From: Ophiostoma sp. CBS 140.51
Lineage: Eukaryota; Ascomycota; Sordariomycetes; Ophiostomatales; Ophiostomataceae
Length of the DNA stretch: 55,166 nucleotides
NCBI GenBank assembly: GCA_029298735.1
Contig: JANSLP010000226.1
Location: 1 to 55,166, forward strand
Direction: 5' to 3'
Shown here in pieces: positions 20,812 through 33,900 of this stretch. The stretch's first letter is position 1; each line of letters opens with the position of its first letter. Under the pieces are notes generated by a model. The model worked only from the letters and a program-made list of their open reading frames with translations. It had not been told where the DNA came from and searched no databases. The translations under genes were made by a program, and so were the position numbers.

Positions 20812-23661
20812 TCAGTCCATTCCCAGCCAGCCCTCCTCATCGTCTGAGCCGTCATCGAACACGACCACCTCGGCCCGCGGCTCCTCAATCGCCTTGGTCT
20901 TGTCTGCCTTTTGTGTAATGGCAAGGGCCACTGCCGCAGGCTGGGCAGCTGCCAGCTTCTTGGCCGCCTGCCGTGCCTTGGCCTGGTCCAGCAGATAATC
21001 CACCGTATACACGTTCTCGTCGGCCAACCGCCGGATCTCGTCCCGCATACGGCCCACAGCACGCGCCACCACCCGCAGCTCCACATCCAACTTGCCACGG
21101 TTGGCCGTCAGCCATGCGCCGTGACGATCTACCAGTGCCTTGATCCACAGCAAGCAGAACTCAATGTGCGGCGACTGTTCTGTCTGGGCCGCCACGAACC
21201 GCAGCAGACGAGCAACATATACAGTGGGCACACCCGACACGACCAGTGGGATGTCCTGGTGCGGCACCTCGAGGAAGACGTGCTGGATCAGGGCTGCCTC
21301 GTTGAGACGGAACGCCATCACCAGCGCCTTGAGGTAGTCCTGCTCCTCGCGCAGCACCTGGAGCGTCGTCGCGGGCGTAATCTCCATGCTCAGGTCAAAG
21401 GGGTCAAAGGGCAGCGTGCTATCGAGTGAGTACACCAGCAGACCTTCCGTCGAGGCCGCACAGAACGCCAGGCCCGTCGGCGAAAAGGCAATGCCCGACA
21501 CGCGCACCTCGGGCATGCTGCGCCGTGCCGACGGGTCGCCGCCGCGCTTGGAACCGGGAAGCGAGCGGTCCAGGCGGTCTTCGCGGTCCGACAGCTCGCC
21601 CTGCTCGTCGAGCTCGCCTTGGGGGCCGGCCTCGGTGAGCTTGCCGCTGTTCAAGAACTCTTGGGTACCACTCAACGACAGGTTCACACTGACGGTAAAC
21701 TTCTTGAGGAGCACACCCGTCGTCACCGAGTACAAGCAAATGTACTTGCTGCGACCGGCTGCCAACAGGCAGCTGCCGTCGGTGCTGTAGCGGATCGTGC
21801 TGAAGCTCTTCGTGCCGGCGACGTTAGCGGCTGTGCGCCGGTCCGAGATCTTCCGGCCACCCGAGACGTCGCGGCGGCCGTCGAGACCAGCGACCTGGGC
21901 AGCATCGGCAATCGACCAAAAGGTCAACTGGCCGTCGAGGGTCGACAATGCAAGCTGCTGCGAGTCGGGCCGCACGGCCATGTCGAGCACGTCGGCCTGC
22001 AGCTGCAGAGGTTCGCTCGTCTGTGTGCGGTTGAACACGGACCAGATACGCGCCGTGCGGTCCCAGCTGCCACTGACAAGGACACTGCCGTCGGGAGCGA
22101 ACGCCAGCGTCGAAACAGGGCCCTCGTGGCCCGACAGCCGGTCGAGCAGCTGGCCTGTCTGGACGGACCAAATGTGAATGTCAAACGAGTCGACCGAGCC
22201 GGCGGCAACAACCTCGCCACTGGGATCGACGGCCATGCACGAGAACGACAGCCGCGTGGGCGCGGTGAACGTGCGGAAGTTGCGGTACCGGATCAGATCC
22301 CAGGCGCGAATGGAGCCGTCGAGACTGGCCGTAAACAGCACATTGCCCTTCTTGGCAAACTCGCACGCCGTGACACCGCTTGTGTGTTCTGTAAACGTGA
22401 CCACACAGAAACCAGACTCAATATCCCACACCTTGATGCGTCCGTCGTCGGCCGTCGTGATGATGCGCTGGCCGTCGGGGGCATACACCAGAGCATTCAT
22501 CGAGTCGTGGTGGCCCTGCTGCTTGAGAATGTACGACTCCGACTGCCACTCCCACACCAGCAGCTGGCCAAGCTTGGACGCGCCAAAGGCCAGCCACTCG
22601 CCCGAGGCGTTGATCGTGACGTGGTCAATGTCGCTCTGCGAGATGCTCAGCGTGTGGATCAGGTTGAAGTCGGGCATTTCGTACAGACAAAACACGCCGC
22701 TGGAAAAACCGGCCACGAGCAGGTTTGACGCGGCATGGTAGGCGGCGCACCGCAGGCTCGTGTTGTTCTGGTTAAAGTAGTGGCGCTGGGCAATGCGCCA
22801 GCGCATGTCACTGTCGTCTTCGTCGTCTTCGCTGTCGTCGTCCGAGCTCTCTTCTCCCGCTGGCCTTGGTGGCTTCAGGTACTGCCACTCAAACAGCGCA
22901 CCATCCTTGCTGATTGTGTAAATGGTCTCCTGGTCCTTGGAGAACCACGCACCCACCACGGCCTGCCGGTGGCCTGAGAGAACCGTGGGGGTGAACCCTT
23001 CCTCGCGCTCCAAATTCCATATCCGTGTCGTCAGGTCCTTGGACGCTGTCAAGAAGAACCGCGAGTCGCCCGACCACTCAACGTGCTGCACCGTGTCAAA
23101 GTGGCCCGTGTACGTGCGGTACTTGACAAACGGCGCAAAGTCGAGCTCGCCGTCCGCATTCGTGTCGGGTGTCGAGGGAACGTGCCAGACCTCCGTCTTG
23201 CGGCCAAGACCCACGGCAAAGAAGCGGCCCGAGGGCGAAAAGGCGAGGGCCGTACAGGGCGAGCGGAAGGAGAAGTGGTAGAGGACGACGCGGCGGGGCA
23301 GGTTGGTCAAGATGGCCTGGCCGTCCTCGTCGATGGTCAAGAGGAGGTTGCCGCGGGGGGTGATGCCGAGGCGAGTAATGTTTGTGCGGTGGGCGAACGG
23401 GAGGGTAAACGATTTGTTGCTGAGACGTTAATGGGGGAAATTAATTGGGTAGAGGGAGCATCTGGGACTCACTCGACAAGATTAAACACCGTCACACGGT
23501 TGCCGACGGGCGAGTAGAGGTGGGTGCCATCTGGACTGTAGAGCAAGTTGCCCTTGCAGTAGACTGTCCCCAGCAGGTTTGAGAACTGAACTGTTAGTAA
23601 AGGGCACACAAAGTCAACCATTCTGCCTCTTTCATGGACGTACCTTAAACTCCGTCTTCAT
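20812..23661 (-). CDS. pwp2: PWP2/UTP1, WD40 subunit of the small-subunit processome
   Basis: Exons on the minus strand: 23661-23644 (18 nt, MKTEFK), 23585-23473 and 23419-20812, giving 912 residues. The N-terminus reads FSNLLGTVYCKGNLLYSPDG and ADPxGN-like repeats follow; at least ten WD40 units can be traced, for example HFDTVQHVEWSGDSRFFLTA, HHDSMNALVYAPDGQRIITT and HEGPVSTLAFAPDGSVLVSG. Residues ~710-830 match the Utp12 C-terminal domain (ATTLQVLREEQDYLKALVMA). PWP2 is a core of the UTP-B complex, which binds nascent pre-rRNA in the nucleolus and is needed for 18S rRNA maturation. An acidic loop (about 215-235) and an EDR-rich insert near 640-670 are disordered additions. Length agrees with the family (about 900). 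Confidence 0.95.
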
Positions 23662-24532
23662 TTTGGCGTGGTGGCTGCAAACGAGGTTGTTGACAATCCC
23701 AAGAACTGGTAGAAAAAACCGTCTCCAAAATTTGTTATCGTCAAAGCGTATCGCGATGCTTATCAGCCGCCTTATCGAGAAAATTACAGCGGGCCCGCAG
23801 GATAGATTGTCCGGCGCCGCTGCCAAGCGGGGTCCGCCGTGAAAGGGGAAGGAAGCTATGACTTATACTGAGTACATCGATACCTCTCTAATTTAGCGGT
23901 GAGGGATGTACTCCCCGATCAGGCTAGCCCCGCACCAGTCTCAGACGCCCGCCGTTAACGTTGGGGCCAATGCCGAGCAGCAAGCACGAAAAAGGGGGGA
24001 ACGAGGGAAAGAGCGCCAGTGAGCCTTGGGAACTGCTCAGAACAGCGCAAGACAAGGCCATCGCAATAAAAATGGAGGAGGGAAGGCACTTGGTTGCTCG
24101 TGGGTGGAGTGCGCCGGTTGGTCCCCCCAAGTCCTTTGGGTGCAGGTGGGTGGCCCCTTCCCCCCCTGGATTCGGTTGGCCCGTGCACCCGACTGGAAAT
24201 TTGGACACTTCCCCTGAGGGAAACAGCGAAGCTTCTCTTGCCTCTTTCCCGCCTTTTCTCCTAATTGTTCAGGGGAAAGGAAACAAAAACGCCAGAAACA
24301 CAAACACCCCAAACAAACCCTCTTTTTGCTCCTTTGCACTCCATTTTCTGCCACTCGTACCTTTTTTTGTTTCCTTTTTTATCAAAGCTCACAGCTTCAC
24401 CACGTTTGCATCGAATCGAATCCCTCGACGACTGCGACCTCGAACTTGCAAGACAGTTTGCTCTCCTTGACCGCAACCCCCCTTTTTCGATCCTCGAGAA
24501 TTCCAAAATCCACACCAAAATCAACCGTCACA
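23662..24532. other. Shared upstream region of PWP2 and the septin gene
   Basis: Divergent promoters. The segment 24300-24530 is a CT-rich leader directly before the septin start. No gene seen. Confidence 0.5.
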
Positions 24533-26067
24533 ATGCCTCCTGTTGCCGCTTCCGCCGAGAGCGCTTCGCCGATTGGCATCGCCAACCTGCCAAACCAGCG
24601 GCACAAGATTGTCGCGAAGAGAGGCGCTGCTTTTACGATTATGGTGTGTAGCAATGGCTATTAGAGTCCCCGGAATGTGTATATCGGATCATGTCCGGAC
24701 TTCTTGCTGACCGCCCCTCTTTCTTTCCCCTTCAAATAGGTTGCCGGTGAATCTGGCCTGGGCAAGACCACCTTCATCAACACCCTCTTCTCGACGACCA
24801 TCAAGAACTATGCCGACCACAAGCGCCGCCACCAGAAGCAGGTCGACAAGACCGTCGAGATCGAGATCACCAAGGCCGAGCTGGAGGAGAAGTTCTTCAA
24901 GGGTAGGTGACAGCATACCCTAAGACGACATGAAATTGGAGCTCTAAAGACATCTTTTTCTGCATCACTGCCGGTGTTTCTACTTGTGCATCGTGTGTGT
25001 GTGCAGCAATTGGCGTCTCATTTGCCTCAGGCCACTTTCCCATCCGATATCCGCTCCACTTCCGTCCGATGTGCGAATCTTGTGTCGATATGTGACTACT
25101 AACACTTCCAGTCCGCCTGACCGTCATCGACACCCCCGGCTTCGGCGACTACGTTAACAACCGCGACTCGTGGATGCCCATCATCGAGTTCCTCGACGAC
25201 CAGCACGAGTCGTACATGCTCCAGGAGCAGCAGCCCCGCCGCCAGGACAAGATCGACCTGCGTGTCCATGCCTGCCTGTACTTCATCCGCCCTACCGGCC
25301 ACACCCTGAAGCCCCTCGACATTGAGGTCATGAAGCGCCTCTGCTCGAGAGTCAACCTGATCCCGGTCATCGCCAAGGCTGATACTCTCAGCCCTGCGGA
25401 CCTGGCCAAGTTCAAGGCGAAGGTACGTTGTCGCGCCCACGTTTCACATGCTTTTTGCTTCTTTTGTTGCTAATGCTAACCTCCCCAGATCCGGGCTGTC
25501 ATTGAGGCCCAGAGCATCAAGATCTACCAGCCCCCGGTCGAGGAGGATGACGAGGCTGCTGCCCAGCACGCCCGCAGCCTGATGGTCGCCATGCCCTTCG
25601 CCGTCATCGGCTCCGAGAAGGACGTTAAGACCGGTGACGGCCGCATCGTCAAGGGTCGTCAGTACTCTTGGGGTGTTGCCGAGGTCGAGAACGAGGACCA
25701 CTGCGACTTTAAGAAGCTCCGTTCCATCCTGATCCGCACGCACATGCTGGATCTGATCCACACCACCGAGGAGCTGCACTACGAGGCCTACCGCGCGCAG
25801 CAGATGGAGACGCGCAAGTTTGGCGAAGCCCGCCCTCGCAAGCTCGACAACCCCAAGTTCAAGGAGGAGGAGGAGGCGCTGCGCAAGCGCTTCACCGAGC
25901 AGGTCAAGATCGAGGAGCAGCGGTTCCGGCAATGGGAGCAGAAGCTTATTGCGGAGCGCGATCGTCTTAACAAGGATCTCGAGCAGACCCACGCCCAGAT
26001 CAAGCAGCTGGAGTCTGAGCTTGAGTCCATGCAGGGCCCTGCTGTTCGCAGTCACGGTCGCCGTTAG
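24533..26067 (+). CDS. cdc12: Septin, Cdc12/AspC group
   Basis: Four exons, 24533-24643, 24740-24902, 25112-25422 and 25489-26067, encode 387 residues. It begins with a short tail, then GIANLPNQRHKIV, the septin polybasic entry, and the GTPase: P-loop GESGLGKTT at 40-48, DTPG near 98-101 and AKAD at 179-182. The septin unique element contains GRQYSWGVAEVENEDHCDF. The C-terminus (~300-375) is a heptad-rich coiled coil with FTEQVKIEEQRFRQWEQKL, which resembles yeast Cdc12 (and Aspergillus AspC) rather than Cdc3 or Cdc10. Septins polymerise into filaments and rings at septa, hyphal tips and appressoria. Intron 2 is unusually long for this window (209 nt). Assignment to Cdc12 is by recalled sequence, not a tree. 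Confidence 0.93.
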
Positions 26068-27015
26068 GACTCGCCCCTGACTTCGCGGACGATTGTCAAC
26101 TAGACTTATCCCCAAAGGGTCGAGTTGACGATTGATTCGCCATCTTATCTCACGATTAAGAACGAAACGGAACCGGGACGAGACGAGAAGAAAAGGAACT
26201 GAGAGGTGCTCGCCATTGTCTTCTTGCCTTTTCGTCAACGTCTTTTTTTATGATTTTTTTGTTACCTGTCGGCGTATATGAGTCGTCTCTGATGGTCTCT
26301 TTTTTGGTCATCGCGTCTCCCGGGTCGGCACAAACGGAGAATGGAGAAAAGGGGTCTCGAAAATCGGAAAGAAAACACATTGGTCTGTTTTCCCCTTTAG
26401 TTTACTTTTTCTTTTCTTCTCTTACCACGGCGGGAAAAAAGGAAGCGGACAGTATACTACCCCTGAGCTGTTGTGTTTTTTGTTGCTTTTAATTTTTATT
26501 GTTTCTCTTTTACTCCGCCAAAGCTTTTTACCCCCTTTTCATTAACTCCATCCAACTACCTATTTCTTGTTTTATCCTGCTGCTTTGCGAGTCGTTGCCT
26601 GCTATTATGTTATCCCGTTTTTAGCCTTTTCAGAATTACTCTGTTGTTAGTCACGATGTAATTTGGACGGTCCTTCTTTGATACCATATTAATGAGATTG
26701 GCTGTCCATAAAAAGCAGTTATTAAACTATGTGGCTGGACGTGATATTATCAACGTGATGTTATTCCAAAAGAAGTGAAGTGTGAATAAGGAATGAAAAA
26801 TAAGAAAAAAAGAAGGAGCAAAGAAGAGAAAGAGGTCATATGCTGTCCAAAATAAAGTCAGCTCTTGATATGACAGAGCTGATGCTGGCCCATGTCGAAC
26901 ATGAAATAATACGCCGTTTGAGTATCCCGCCAGAACAATGCCTTTGTAAATGCACGCAAATAATCAGAAGCAATTTCCAAAATAAATCGTCGTATACTGA
27001 GCTGAGCCTTGGTCA
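26068..27015. other. 3' flanks of convergent genes
   Basis: Trailer of the septin gene and of the kinase gene on the minus strand. T-rich segments at 26230-26270 and 26470-26640. No gene seen. Confidence 0.5.
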
Positions 27016-28641
27016 CTAGACAGCATCCATGCTGGCTCGCATCGTCAGCTGCTCGTTCTTGTTGCCCAGCTTGGAGATCTGCAAGAAGGCATCGACGCCG
27101 TAGCCCTCAAGGCTGTGCAGCTCCAGACTGCCAGCCCAGTACTCGGCATACACACGGCTCAGCGGCAGCCCCATACCTAGCCGTAGGTTTGGCGGTCGTT
27201 GCGACAGAGACGCTAGAGAGTTGCCGTGTGGGTGGTCCGGGTCGCCCGTCACGTTTGGCGGCTTGTCCAGCGGGTGTGTTGACGAGTTTCGGCTCGGCGG
27301 ATTTTGTGCCTCGTCCACACGCAGCTCTTGCAGCGTGGCGCTCATTCTGGGAACCTTTTTGAGGTTCTCCAGCAGCCGCTGCGAATGCTTCCCCTTGCTA
27401 AAGGACCACAGGTACGGCATCATATCGTGGGGCACGCCGCCGCCCTGGTCCGAGACGCGGATGATGACGTGCTGTGCTGCTTCACACAAGGTAATCTCAA
27501 TGGGCGGTGGCGGTGGTGGGATGCCGACATAATTTGAGCCGTGGCTCTCGTACATTCGTTGATGCCGCTCGACGGTGGCCTGCACGGCATTACGGAGCAG
27601 CTCGCCGACAATGTACTCGAGGTGGCTCAGGATATAGGGAAAAGTAGTGTCCAGGTGACCCGTCAGCTGGATGTCGGGCAGCTGTACCTCGGGGCCATAG
27701 GCACTGCGGGCGAGTTCGCAGACGGCCTTGGCGCAGCGGTCAATGACGTCGCGGGCCTGGCATTTCAAAAAGACCTCGCCGATAAACTCGTGGCCCTCGG
27801 GCAGTGGTGCACCGGGCGAGTACCATGAAGCGTTGAACGTTTCCGTCAGGGCCAGGTGCTGCTCGGCAATCACACGCCGCGAGATGCGTGCCCTCAGAAT
27901 GGTATTCATAAACTTGTCGAGGTCCTTGGCGGGCATGAGGTCGCTGCACTCCAGAATACCCATGGCCAGTTTGGGAATGACGGGCAGGTGCGCCTGCAGG
28001 GTCTGGCCGATGACGTCGCAGAGCACGTCGTTGTCGTCGAGCGTCTTGATCTCCTTGACTTTGCGGAACATGTCAAAGGCGTTGTAGTAAAGCTCGTAGA
28101 CGGCGCTAATGTGTGGATTTGAGACGACGGCATACGGCAGCTGCTGAATGTCCCGGATGCGATGTGCGAGACTGTTCTGTCAGTGGGTGCTTTGCATGAG
28201 ACAAAGGAAAATGGACGGTGACCTACCGCGTCGGCAACTCTGTCCGAACGTAGTTGGCCGAGCTGATCAGGCGGGCCTCTGTCAGAGAGCGGCCAAAGAC
28301 CATAAGCTGGCGCAGACTGATAGGGCGAGCTTCTTTGGCAACCCAGCTGTTACAGTCAGTATGTGAGCTCCTTTGGGCAGAGTCGCCATACAGACGGTTA
28401 CTCACTCATCTAAAACAGATATGGGCCGCCATCGCGTGCTCTGCGATGGCTGTGTCTGGACCAATGATGCAGCTGCAATCGTGCGGCGTGTTGTGTTGAC
28501 GTATCCTGATCTTGACGGCGGCAAGCAGCACAACGGACTGCTCAACGCACCGGCTGCTCTTTGTTGCTGCGACGCTCTTATCCGGACGGCCTGGGTGGCC
28601 CGGCCGGCCTGGCCAGCCATCCGTGGTGTGGGCAAGGCCAT
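27016..28641 (-). CDS. Mitochondrial PDK/BCKDK-type protein kinase
   Basis: Exons on the minus strand: 28641-28406, 28346-28227 and 28171-27016, for 503 residues. The N-terminus is arginine/alanine/serine-rich without acidic residues for ~75 positions, a mitochondrial presequence. The alpha-helical BCDHK domain includes RPISLRQLMVFGR and LAHRIRDIQQLPY. The GHKL ATPase part has the N-box GELLRNAVQAT (E309, N313), DQGGGVP at 360-366 and GMGLPLSRVYAEYWAG from 451. These kinases phosphorylate the E1 subunit of pyruvate or branched-chain ketoacid dehydrogenase and switch it off. Which of the two complexes is the target cannot be decided here; yeast Pkp2 is the likely counterpart. An extra proline/asparagine-rich insert of ~45 residues (402-446) lies in the ATP-lid region. 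The start at 28641 is the first ATG of the frame. Confidence 0.9.
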
Positions 28642-30978
28642 GCAGATCGTGCCATGCGGCGAATAAAACGTCGATAGAAAACTGGTGATGCGATGTCGGA
28701 TCAAAGTCGTGCAAGGGCGATTAAAGGTGATAAAAGGCGATATTTGGCTATGTGGTATTGTTTTTGTCGGGTTAAAATGGTCGTCAATCGATTGCAGAAT
28801 GTGAAGGAGGATAAATAAGGACAGTTGGATTGCTGTTACAAAGTGCGGAGTTGGACGTTGAAAAAAGGCTTTAGGTTCACCACATGCAAATGTGAGGCGA
28901 TGTTAGTACGAAAGCTCCCAGAGACAAGGGGAAGCTGCCCGCATAGAGCGCATATGACTCTTTCTCGCTGTGAGTGAGTCGTGCCTTCCGTTTCGCTGTC
29001 TTGCTCTCTCTTACACAGACTTTTTTAGCGCATGTTGCGCCCTTGCCGCTTGCCCTTTTCTGCAAACCAGCGAATCAGTGAGAAGCATTACAGGCAAGAA
29101 CGACCAGAGAATACCCCACTTTGGCCAGGCCTGGAACGGGGGCCAGCGCGACAGCTCATAAGATACAAAACGCGCTGTGCGGGCGGGATTTGTAGTTAAA
29201 TTGGAGCTCCAACAGTGGCTCGAGTGGCTCCAGTGCTCACTAGCCCCGCGCGACTTCGGCGGACGTGCCAATACTTGCACTCCAGCGGAGGAGTGCTGGC
29301 AACGGACGACTGCTCCGTTGCAATAAACCTTAGTATGTGGTCACGTGCCGTTGGATGCCCGTTTTGCGGAAGATCAGATCGGACAGAAGAGCCGCCTTTT
29401 GAGCCCACATGGAGCTTCCAATGAGGCTACAGGTCGTTTTTCAATGTATCCATTGATACGATGCTACGGCCATTCTCTGGTTTCACATTTGCTTTAGAAA
29501 TGTACGTACTTTAGGCTTCTGTCGCTGACGGTTACCCTCTTTGATTTGGGGCGCTGTTGGTGCTATAGTCATAGACGATGGGGCCTGCAACTTCTTATGG
29601 TAAAGCTTCAAATAAATCATATGCCGTCAATTCGACACACTTAAGCTGTGCGACGATGCTGTGGTTCATGATGCTCATCAAATGCTTCAATCTGAAGTCT
29701 TCCAGACTTGTCAATTGTCAATTTTCAGCTGAAAGAAGCAGGAGGCAGACTGGCAATTACGACCATTAAAACGTCATGGCGGGGCTCCATAGCGGGGAGG
29801 GCAAGCACGAGCCAGTGGACAGACAAGGCGAGGACAGCAAAGACAAAAGACAGCATGGGGAAGGTGCCGTCCTGGCCAGGCTTGGAAAGGACGAGGAAGG
29901 CTCGATGGCTCGCTAGGCTAGTCGGTCAGTGAGCACAAAAACCTTGTGACTGCTGTTAGCGGATACATCCGCTCCAACACAAATTTGCAGTCTCGACATG
30001 TACCCTCTATCCATGTCGCTGCCCGTGACTCGGAATGCCAGGCAAACATGTCGAGGGGTCGGCATGTCTGCACAGCCTTTGCCTCGCCCTTCTTCGCCAC
30101 ATTGCTCTCCCTCTGCTTGTTCTTTGCTTGCTCTCCCCTCTGTTTTGGGTTTGCCTCCAGTTGCTTGCGAGCCTGTCTTTTTGCCCTTTAACTGTAGTTG
30201 GTCTTCAGGTCATCATTGACTCCAACAGTGCACGCAGCTCTTTCCATTTCGAACGTTTCCTCCTTCCTTCAAGTTGACAAATTCAAATACAAGATTCTGA
30301 ATATAAACAATTCTCGATTTAAACAGGCAAGAACCAACTGCGCAAGCTCCCCTGCCGTTTGAACAGTTGCAGGCAGGAACGACTCGACTAGCACCCAGCG
30401 AATAGTCAGCGGCGGTTTTTTGCCCACCCGCAGCCCGCCAGCACGTCGCCCGCCCAGCCAAGAAAGCCCACGATCCACGCCTGCCTACCAAATTTTCTCT
30501 CCGGGACCCGTTCTACATCGCACCTTTCACACCTCTCGCCTTTCTCTACTCGCGCCCCGGCGACTCGTTCCCTCCGTTGCTTCCTTCCTCAACCTCGCAT
30601 TTGTTTTGGCTGACTACCAAGGCACCCGGACAATTGCTTTCTGTGTTTCTGTGTTTTCTTCTTCATTTCCTTTTCCATTTCCACATCTCGGTTTTGTTTT
30701 TTTGTTTTGTTTCTCGACTCGCCTTTTCTCGGCTTGCTACCCCTCCTCGTTCTCCCTCGAGCCTCCACCTTCGAACCACGCTTTCGTGGCCTTCTTTCCA
30801 TCTCTAACTGACAAACAAGCCATTCGCACCTGCCGTCTTTCGAACGCTCGTCGCAACTCCGTTGCTTCCTTCCTCTCCGGCTCGCCAACGCCGGCGCAAG
30901 GCCTCCCCCCTCCCCTTCTGACCGCCTTCCGTTCGTGTCGAAAACCAGAGGGGACCTGCCATCTACACAGCAACAACC
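28642..30978. other. Long gene-poor divergent region
   Basis: About 2.3 kb between the kinase gene (-) and the deubiquitinase gene (+). Open frames here are short and of unremarkable composition. The right end, from about 30480, is C/T-rich and probably leader of the deubiquitinase transcript. TCACGTGCC at about 29340 is an E-box-like element. No RNA gene recognised. Confidence 0.5.
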
Positions 30979-33900
30979 ATGGTGAGTGTTGTCCCTTCCC
31001 GGTTCTACCGCGGCATGATATCACCATCATGCACTTCTCTTCCTTGCACAAACATCTCCACGACAGTTCTATCATGACTGTCCGTCGTATCCCGCCTCCC
31101 TGCCGCCTCTTCCCATCTTCACCTTGCTATCCCACACTTCACAATCTGCTCTACATGAGCTATCGATTGGCTGTTGCTGCGCCTCTCACCTCACATTGCA
31201 CCGAGTGTCAGCTCTTCTGAGCTCGTCCACGAGTTTTGCGTCGAAATTGACTTCACTTCCTCCACGGCGACAAGCTCTACGACGGGCTCTACTTTCCTCC
31301 AGATCGTGGCACTGATGATCGTGGTACCCTGCTCTTCCGTGCCCGCACTCTTACCATCTACCCCAAATCCATCGCCGCCCGCACACTGTTACGTCTAGTT
31401 CCATCCAGCTAACCTGTGTTCTTTTTTCTCTTCAAGGATATCCCACCGGAAGGTTCTCCTTACGCCATGGAGACCGACGACGTCACCCTGAACAGTGGCT
31501 CCGATCACGAGATGACGACCGGTTCCCTGCCCACGGAGGCCCCGTCCAACAAAATGGAGACGGACTCCGATCAGCCGCTCGCCAATGACTGTACGTCGAA
31601 AACCATACCACTGTCCAACATACCGATCTCACCTCACGGAGTGCACCAGCGGGCACAAACAGAATACAGGATAGAGAACTGACTTGCTGGAATTTAGTCG
31701 AGGCCATGAAGGAGCTGGTCCTCACGCCACTCATCGAAGAACCCCCGATCCTCGAAGATGCCGTTTACACCTGGACTGTTGAAAACTGGCGCAATCTCAA
31801 GAAGAAGGAACACGGTCCCATCTTCAAGGCTGGCGGTTTTCCTTGGTACGTCAATTCCGACACCTGTCCTGCCTGTCCTTCATCTTTCAACTAACCCATA
31901 CCTTCTAGGCGCATTTTGCTGTTCCCGCATGGCAACAACGTGGACCACGTCTCTGTTTACCTTGAGCACGGGTTTGAACCTAACGAGATCCCCGATGATT
32001 GGGTATGCTGTGTCCAGTTTGCACTGGTCTGCTGGAACCCCAACGACCCGACCATCTACGCTACGCACACGGCACACCATCGTTTCACGAAAGATGAAGG
32101 CGATTGGGGTTTCACACGCTTCGCCGAGATGCGGAAAATGCTCCATAAGTGGGAGGATAAGCAGCGTCCCATGATCGAGAACGACTCCGTCAACATCACC
32201 GCTTATGTCCGCATCGTCGAGGACGAGACCGGCGCGCTGTGGCACAGCTTCGCCAACTACGACTCTAAAAAGGAGACTGGCTTTGTCGGTCTCAAGAACC
32301 AGGGCGCAACATGTTACCTCAACTCCCTCTTGCAGTCTCTCTACTTCACCAACGCTTTCCGCAAGGCCATCTACGGTATCCCGACCGAGTCCGAAGAGAC
32401 GTACAACAACAGCGCGTACACCCTCCAGAGACTCTTCTACCAGCTGCAGACCTCCAAGACAGACGTCGGCACCAACGAGCTCACAAAATCATTCGGCTGG
32501 GAGTCAAGACACATCTACATGCAGCAAGACGTGCAGGAGCTATGTCGTAAGCTGATGGAGCGCATGGAAGTCAAGATGAAGGGCACCGCCAACGAGAACC
32601 TCCTGTCCAAGATCTTTAGTGGCAAGGTCAAGACGTACATCTCGTGTATCAACGTCGAGTACGAGTCGAGCCGTATCGAGGACTTTTGGGACATCCAGCT
32701 CAACGTCACAAACAACAAGGATCTGCAGGCCAGTTTCGAGGACTACATTAGCGTCGAGCGCATGGACGGCGACAACAAGTACTTTGCCGGCGACAAGCAC
32801 CAGCTGCAGGACGCCAACAAGGGCGTTATTTTTGAGAGCTTTCCCGACGTCCTGCATCTGCAGCTGAAGCGTTTCGTTTACGACTACTACAAAGACGCCC
32901 CGAGTAAGGTCAATGACCGCCACGAGTTCCCCGAAGTCATTGACCTCGCACCATACCTGTCCAAGGACGCCGACAAGTCCGAGTCCTGGACGTACCAGCT
33001 GCACGGTGTCCTCGTCCACAGTGGTGATCTCGACGCCGGCCACTACTACGCCTTCCTGAAGCCTAGCAAGGACGGATGGTTCTATCGGTATGACGATGAG
33101 AAGGTGACCAAGGCCACCAAGCGCGAAGTGATGGAGGAGAACTATGGTGGTGCCTACCCGCCGCTGCAGAACCCGTACGTCCGCCAGGGCACGACTAAGA
33201 AGATGCCCATCATGCGGCCCAACAGCGCGTACATGCTTGTGTACATCCGGCAATCCCGCGTGGACAAGATCTTGACACCGGTTGTGGAGGCTGACATTCC
33301 CCAGCATATCCAGTCGCGCTTCGAAGACGAGGCTCTGGCTCGGGATGCCAAGCGCAAGGAGCGGGAAGAGCAGCACCTGTACATTGGCATGAAGGTGATT
33401 ACCGACTACACCTTCCAGCAGCACACCGGCTTCGACTTGACCAACTTTGACGCCCTGCCCGACTCCGACCCATCCGCACCACGGATCTACCGCGTATTGC
33501 GCACGGCAACAGTCGAGGAGGCGATTGCCACGATTGCCGAGGACATGTCACAAGACCCGAAGCGTGTGCGCCTTTGGTTGATGGTTAACCGCCAAAACAA
33601 GACGATTCGCCCCGACCAGCCGATTAGCGACACACACCTCACCGTCGAGGAGACGTACACTCGGATTTCCTCGCACCGGGATAACATGCTGCGTGTGTGG
33701 GTCGAGGTGACTGAGGAGGTCGGACCCGATGGTGAGGCGATCTGGCCGGTCTACCAGAGCCAGCCGAACGGCCAGGTCCTGAAGAACGACCTGATCCTTC
33801 TTTTCCTCAAGTACTTTGACGTCGAGAACCAGATCATCAACGGTATCACGCACGTCTACCTGAGCAAGGAAAAGAAGGTGGAGGAGTTGTTCCCAATCAT

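Noticed and set aside
21619..22728. 369-codon frame on the plus strand opposite PWP2
   Set aside because: It is antisense to a well-supported WD40 gene; strong GC codon bias leaves the opposite strand open. The product has no family features.
28406..28714. Alternative upstream start of the mitochondrial kinase at about 28704
   Set aside because: That position is TTG, not ATG; the first ATG in frame is at 28641 and still gives a good presequence.
32540..33424. 294-codon minus-strand frame opposite the deubiquitinase
   Set aside because: Antisense of the catalytic domain, explained by codon bias.
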